Source: Methanomethylovorans sp041447285 (lineage in GTDB: Archaea > Halobacteriota > Methanosarcinia > Methanosarcinales > Methanosarcinaceae). From it: a DNA stretch of 64,000 bases. Below are positions 60,201-64,000 of this stretch, one piece after another. Made by a program: the position numbers and the translations under genes. The notes beneath the pieces are model-generated. The model saw nothing but the letters and a program-made list of their open reading frames with translations. It ran no database searches and was not told the DNA's origin. The stretch covers positions 372,001-436,000 of the forward strand of contig NZ_JBGMEB010000006.1 of the NCBI RefSeq assembly GCF_041447285.1, written 5' to 3'. Within the stretch, counting starts at the first letter, position 1. Each line of letters starts with the position of its first letter.

Positions 60201-61415
60201 ATGGAGACTATATTTGCTGACAGGATGCAGGCAACGCGTAAGTCCTTCATCAGGGAGATTCTGAAAGTTACTCAGCAGCCGGAAATAATATCTTTCGCTG
60301 GCGGGCTTCCTAACCCAGGTCTTTTCCCGGTAGAAGAGATTTCTGCAGCTTCTTCAAAAGTTCTGTCAGAGGATGGTACAAATATTCTTCAGTATAGTAC
60401 CACCGAAGGATATTTGCCTTTGAGGGAGTTTATCGCACAAAGGTATCTCAAAAAAAGCGGATTAAAGGTAGATCCTGCTGATATTCTGATTACTAACGGC
60501 TCACAGCAAAGCATTGACCTTATAGGTAAGGTTTTTTTGAATAAAGGTGACAGGGTCATTATCGAGAAACCAGGATACCTTGGGGCAATCCAGTCATTCT
60601 CCATCTTTGAAGCAGAGTTTGAGGCTGTTCCCCTCCTTGAAGATGGCATAGACACAGACTTGCTGGATGAAACATTGAGTAAGAAGAGTGCAAAGTTATT
60701 CTATACAGTTCCAACTTTCCAGAATCCCTCCGGGATAACTTACTCCGAACAAAAGAGAAAAGACGTTGCAAGGATCCTCAACAAACATAATGTAATTTGT
60801 GTTGAAGACAATGCATACGGAGAACTGAGATTTGCAGGGGAGGACCTGCCGACCATCAGGAACTTCTCTGATAATACGGTCTTAATGGGTTCTTTTTCAA
60901 AGATCATTGCTCCAGGGCTTAGAATGGGGTGGATATGTGCCAGAAAGGAAATTATGGAAAAGCTGCTCATTGCAAAACAGGCTGCTGATCTTCATTCCAA
61001 TTATCTGTCACAAAAGATCATCCATCAGTATTTATTAGATAACGATATTGACAGCCATATTAGAAAAATAAAGGATGCTTACGGAAAGCGCAGGGATCTG
61101 ATGGTTAACATGATGGCTGAATACTTCCCGGAAGGTGTCATGTATACAAAACCAGATGGTGGTATGTTTGTCTGGGTTACGCTTCCGGAGTCTGTTTCGT
61201 CACTTGATCTCTTTGATCTTGCAATAGAAGAGAACGTTGCATTTGTTCCCGGTAATCCATTCTATACTGATGATACCAGCGGCAATAGCACATTGAGGCT
61301 GAATTTTTCTAATTCAGATGATGAGCAGATCGAAGAAGGAATAAAAAGGATGGGAGTGTGCCTGGAAAAGTTGATGGGGGATACTGTCATGGCAGATTCT
61401 CAGAAAGGTTTCTGA
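60201..61415 (+). CDS. PLP-dependent aminotransferase, class I (2-aminoadipate/aromatic type)
   Basis: 404 aa from the ATG preceded by TAGGAAGCTC; a TTG 27 nt upstream without Shine-Dalgarno is possible if the mRNA is leaderless. Fold-type I signatures: ISFAGGLPNPGLFP, TNGSQQSIDLIGKVFLNKGD, VPTFQNPSG, CVEDNAYGELRF and the PLP lysine in GSFSKIIAPGLRMGW. Relatives are LysN/Aro8-like enzymes, so the substrate could be 2-aminoadipate or an aromatic amino acid. Confidence 0.9.
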   Translation: METIFADRMQATRKSFIREILKVTQQPEIISFAGGLPNPGLFPVEEISAASSKVLSEDGTNILQYSTTEGYLPLREFIAQRYLKKSGLKVDPADILITNGSQQSIDLIGKVFLNKGDRVIIEKPGYLGAIQSFSIFEAEFEAVPLLEDGIDTDLLDETLSKKSAKLFYTVPTFQNPSGITYSEQKRKDVARILNKHNVICVEDNAYGELRFAGEDLPTIRNFSDNTVLMGSFSKIIAPGLRMGWICARKEIMEKLLIAKQAADLHSNYLSQKIIHQYLLDNDIDSHIRKIKDAYGKRRDLMVNMMAEYFPEGVMYTKPDGGMFVWVTLPESVSSLDLFDLAIEENVAFVPGNPFYTDDTSGNSTLRLNFSNSDDEQIEEGIKRMGVCLEKLMGDTVMADSQKGF

Positions 61416-61443
61416 TAACCTTTTTTTCTTTAATCTTTTGTTT

Positions 61444-61932
61444 TCATCTAGTCTTGAGTATTTTTAAGCCACCAGACTGTTTTGCACATATTTTTCTGTG
61501 TTCTTCTTCGTCTTTTATCAAGCCCTTTATGTCCTGAATAAACTCTTTCCTGTTTATTTCCTCAGGGAACAGATCTTCAATTACTGCACTGTCTGCATTC
61601 AAGATGTCTACATAAGCATCACGTGCGAGTATCTCGTACTTCATTATTTCATGAAATATTCGCTGCGGAGGCATTCCAGTGAAATCAAATATCTTTGCCG
61701 GAAGTCCGGGCGGAGCAGTCGCAGGTATTGGAATATCTGCAGTCAATAACCATTTTTGCAATATGTTCCAATGCCTGTCAGAATCGTGTGAAAGTTTCTC
61801 TAGGGCTTCTATATTATCTCCCATAAGTTGAATACGTGCTTCCCATGTCCCTAACTGTTCCATCTCAGCCTCAATCCAGTACATGCGTTTGAGAAGAGAT
61901 GTAAGTGCACTCCTGTCCTTAATCACTGCCAT
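61444..61932 (-). CDS. Hypothetical helical protein with ferritin-like metal-ligand pattern
   Basis: 162 aa. The protein looks all-helical, with Glu/His spacing suggestive of a four-helix metal bundle (YWIEAEMEQLGTWEAR, HDSDRHWNIL, YEILARDAYVDIL, KDEEEHRKICAK). The ExxH and E-x2-E patterns resemble ferritin-like proteins, but I cannot place it in a family. GGAGG with a good spacer precedes the ATG. It converges on the aminotransferase gene. Confidence 0.65.
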   Translation of the reverse strand: MAVIKDRSALTSLLKRMYWIEAEMEQLGTWEARIQLMGDNIEALEKLSHDSDRHWNILQKWLLTADIPIPATAPPGLPAKIFDFTGMPPQRIFHEIMKYEILARDAYVDILNADSAVIEDLFPEEINRKEFIQDIKGLIKDEEEHRKICAKQSGGLKILKTR

Positions 61933-62079
61933 TGAATACCTCCATCATCTACAATGAATTATATTATCCATGTTATTTATATTAGTTATATCATTTACAG
62001 GTCGTTTTCCCAGCCCAGCAAGTATATATATTATCTGGGTATTACTGGGAGAGCATCCAAAGAATATGGGGGATCTATC

Positions 62080-62781
62080 ATTAGTGCAATTGCTTTGCTA
62101 AGTAGTGGATTGGATTCTGTCACATCCCTTGCGATAGCACAGGAAGAGACAGACATAAGACTGGCTTTGATATTTGACTACGGGCAGAAAGCTGCTGCCC
62201 GAGAGATAGAGTATTCCCAAAAAGTTGCTGATAAATATGGGATCGAGCATAGGCTTATACCTCTTACGTGGCTCAAGGATATCACTACTACAAGTCTGGT
62301 GAGTAAGGAGATGGCTGTTCCTCACATCTCTATGCAGGACATTGCGGATGAGTCAGACCCAGCTATAACACAAGATTCAGCAAAAAAAGTGTGGGTGCCC
62401 AACCGTAATGGTGTAATGATCAATATTGCTGCAAGTTTTGCCGAAAGCCTCGGATGTAAATATGTTATTGTCGGTTTTAACAGTGAAGAAGCTGTGACCT
62501 TCCCTGATAATTCCACTGCATATCTTAATAGTCTTGACAAGTGCCTGGGATATTCTACTCTCAATGGCGTGAAGGTGATGGCTCCAGTAGCAGGTCTTGA
62601 TAAGCAGGGAATCATCCGCAAGGCCCTGGAGACAAAGGCTCCTCTTGAGTGGAGCTGGAGCTGTTATCATGGCGGTGAAATCCCATGCGGTGTATGTGAA
62701 AGCTGCACTCGCAGAAAGCGTGCTTTCATGCAGGCCGGTATAAAGGACCCACTCTTGGAAAGACTTGGGATTGATCTGTGA
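62080..62781 (+). CDS. queC: 7-cyano-7-deazaguanine synthase QueC, apparent AUU start
   Basis: 233 aa if started at ATT 62080, seven nt after GGGGG. This gives SAIALLSSGLDSVTSLAIA, the usual QueC opening (the PP-loop reads SSGLDS rather than SGGLDS). The frame is open upstream to an ATG at 61954, but that ATG precedes a TATA box (about 62023-62033) and encodes low-complexity residues. C-terminal zinc ligands are in CYHGGEIPCGVCESCTRRK. It makes preQ0 for archaeosine. Confidence 0.92.
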   Translation: MSAIALLSSGLDSVTSLAIAQEETDIRLALIFDYGQKAAAREIEYSQKVADKYGIEHRLIPLTWLKDITTTSLVSKEMAVPHISMQDIADESDPAITQDSAKKVWVPNRNGVMINIAASFAESLGCKYVIVGFNSEEAVTFPDNSTAYLNSLDKCLGYSTLNGVKVMAPVAGLDKQGIIRKALETKAPLEWSWSCYHGGEIPCGVCESCTRRKRAFMQAGIKDPLLERLGIDL

Positions 62782-62816
62782 AAGGTAGGAAGGAAAAAGG
62801 TAGGAGAAGCAAGAAC

Positions 62817-63374
62817 ATGAAGTGGATAGTGCTTAAAAAATCCCTTGATTACGATGGAAGTCAGATCTCCTCTCTATGGGGATATATGGAAGCTGACCTG
62901 CAGGAGGATTCCATTATTGCTTTCCGTGGCTCTTGTGATGTGCAGATACGTCATATGATAGATCTGGAAGACAGAAAGGAAGGGGATACTATTTATTCCA
63001 CCGATATGCTTCATTTTATCATCGAGCACTTTGATTCCACAGACCTCAAACTCATCTATGCCAGACAACGTCTCTTTACCGCAATGGTGGCTGAAACCCT
63101 CTCGCAGAGAGGGATAAAGACCACACGGGTCGGAGACGATCTTTTTGTACAGGGCAAGAAGCTCAGCATTTCCATTGCCAGCACTTCTGCTGTATCCCAG
63201 AAAATACACTTCGGTATGAATGTGGAGCATGATGTTTATGGTTGTCTCAGTGACCAAGGAGTTCCTGAAAGTGATCTGTTCCCTCTGATGGAAGAAATAG
63301 CCAGCAGGTATGTGGAAGAGATTCATGACATAGAAAAGGATCTGCGTAAATCAAGACCATTAGGTGTGATGTAA
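62817..63374 (+). CDS. DUF366 family protein of the preQ0/archaeosine cluster
   Basis: 185 aa from the ATG after GGAGAAGCAAGAAC; upstream in-frame codons add a basic leader. Motifs AFRGSCDVQIRHMIDLEDRKEGDTIYS and KIHFGMNVEHDVYG match the archaeal DUF366 family. It sits between queC and queE with a TAATG overlap to queE, so a role in preQ0 or archaeosine formation is likely. No QueD-type HxH motif is present, so it is not a QueD homologue. Confidence 0.78.
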   Translation: MKWIVLKKSLDYDGSQISSLWGYMEADLQEDSIIAFRGSCDVQIRHMIDLEDRKEGDTIYSTDMLHFIIEHFDSTDLKLIYARQRLFTAMVAETLSQRGIKTTRVGDDLFVQGKKLSISIASTSAVSQKIHFGMNVEHDVYGCLSDQGVPESDLFPLMEEIASRYVEEIHDIEKDLRKSRPLGVM

Positions 63375-64000
63375 TGGAAGCACCGATCACTGAGATATTC
63401 TGCTCCGTGCAGGGTGAAGGACCATACGTAGGTAACAGGCAGGTATTCCTGAGATTTGCCGGCTGCAATCTAAATTGTTCTTACTGTGATACTGATGTAA
63501 GAATAGCTGAAGCCTGCAAGTATGAGGTGGACCCAGGTTCTGGTATATTCCAGTATGTTAAAAACCCTCTTAACTCTGATAAGATCGCAGAGATCGTGGC
63601 TCCGTTTATGAATGTCCATTCTCTTTCTCTCACAGGAGGAGAGCCGTTATTGTATGCGGACTTCATTACAGAGTTAGATGTAGGTTTCCCTTTATACCTG
63701 GAATCTAACATGACATTGCCGGATATGGCAAAAAAAGTAAAGGATTGCATCTCTTTTGTTTCAGGTGATGTGAAGCTTACGGACGAGTTCCAGGGTGAAG
63801 AGCTGGAGTCTCATATTGAGAGGACTATCAAAACCTTCAGGATACTCAGAAAGACTGAGAACAGGGACTGTTTCTGTAAGATCGTAATGACAAAGGATGT
63901 CCTTCCGACTGATGTTCTCGATGTGGCAGAGTCCATCAGCAACTACATATCCTGTCTTGTCCTGCAGCCGGTAACTCAAAACGATCTAAGGCCAGATGTA
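63374..64000 (+). CDS. queE: 7-carboxy-7-deazaguanine synthase QueE (3' end cut by window)
   Basis: The ATG overlaps the DUF366 stop. 209 codons are visible before the window ends. The opening TEIFCSVQGEGPYVGNRQVFLRFAGCNLNCSYCDT holds the CxxxCxxC radical SAM cluster motif, and SLTGGEPLLYADF the SAM-binding region. QueE contracts 6-carboxytetrahydropterin to CDG, the substrate of QueC, so the two flanking genes are consecutive steps. Confidence 0.95.
   Translation, partial: MEAPITEIFCSVQGEGPYVGNRQVFLRFAGCNLNCSYCDTDVRIAEACKYEVDPGSGIFQYVKNPLNSDKIAEIVAPFMNVHSLSLTGGEPLLYADFITELDVGFPLYLESNMTLPDMAKKVKDCISFVSGDVKLTDEFQGEELESHIERTIKTFRILRKTENRDCFCKIVMTKDVLPTDVLDVAESISNYISCLVLQPVTQNDLRPDV

Noticed and set aside
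61954..62079. ATG 61954 as the start of QueC
   Set aside because: It lies upstream of the promoter, encodes low-complexity residues, and QueC proteins begin at the IALLSSGLDS region.
1..64000. CRISPR arrays, insertion sequences, integrases or prophage
   Set aside because: No repeat-spacer pattern, transposase motif, terminal inverted repeats or attachment site was seen on reading both strands.

Overview
This is a 64 kb chromosomal window from a methanogenic euryarchaeon of the Methanosarcinales (Methanosarcinaceae-like). The evidence is a Vht-type (methanophenazine-reducing) NiFe hydrogenase with its own cytochrome b, the methanogen-type seryl-tRNA synthetase, the archaeal exosome/proteasome/RNase P superoperon, the alternative heme enzyme AhbC, and an intron-containing tRNA-Trp. 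The genus cannot be fixed from the sequence alone. No IS element, integrase, CRISPR array or prophage was seen; this is core genome with a few lineage-specific cassettes.

Layout. (1) 1-8160, minus strand: a compact superoperon rpl15e, RNA-binding protein, rpp30, pop5, psmA, sbds, rrp4, rrp41, rrp42, rpl37ae, rpoP, brix, pcc1, pfdB, preceded by a folded leader. It joins ribosome assembly, RNA decay, RNase P, proteasome and tRNA modification. (2) 8240-12850: response regulator with an upstream 51-aa ORF, tRNA-Trp whose intron is a C/D guide RNA, a zinc-ribbon protein, archaeal CobT and ProRS. (3) 12990-26470: a hydrogenase island with vhtGACD, hypCDABE, three tatA, two tatC and hypF. It holds the genes to build, mature and export the enzyme. 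(4) 26480-30840: ZPR1-like protein, the division protein SepF, a PUA protein and ValRS. (5) 31048-32530: a redox/iron cassette (DsrE-like, ferritin, superoxide reductase) and a tiny membrane protein. (6) 32540-35980: siroheme/heme genes (SUMT, HemD, AhbC) and DUF1699. (7) 36079-42060: HisD, Hel308, MscS, TrpB2. (8) 42261-46300: HisRS followed by four pilin-like secreted proteins. (9) 46463-54271: rpS15, a UDP-GlcNAc operon with two nucleotidyltransferases around glmS-glmM, a RecJ-like DHH protein and a second Pcc1 paralog. (10) 54316-64000: DUF1508, uracil-DNA glycosylase, PanE-like reductase, SerRS2, rpS3Ae, zinc ribbon, DUF523/DUF1722, aminotransferase, and the preQ0/archaeosine genes queC, DUF366, queE (cut by the window end).

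The most unusual signal is translational. Five recognisable genes (DsrE-like 31048, ferritin 31424, DUF1508 54504, DUF523 60079, queC 62080) appear to start at AUA, AUU or AUC. Each has a GGAGG or GGGGG Shine-Dalgarno element 7-8 nt upstream, and in four of them no ATG/GTG/TTG is available between the preceding in-frame stop and the conserved N-terminus. Other points for follow-up are the structured rpl15e leader, perfect palindromes at the hyp, glm, tatC2 and hisS/trpB2 promoters, acidic tails on two exosome subunits, triplicated TatA proteins with a shared C-terminal motif, and the pilin-like cluster.
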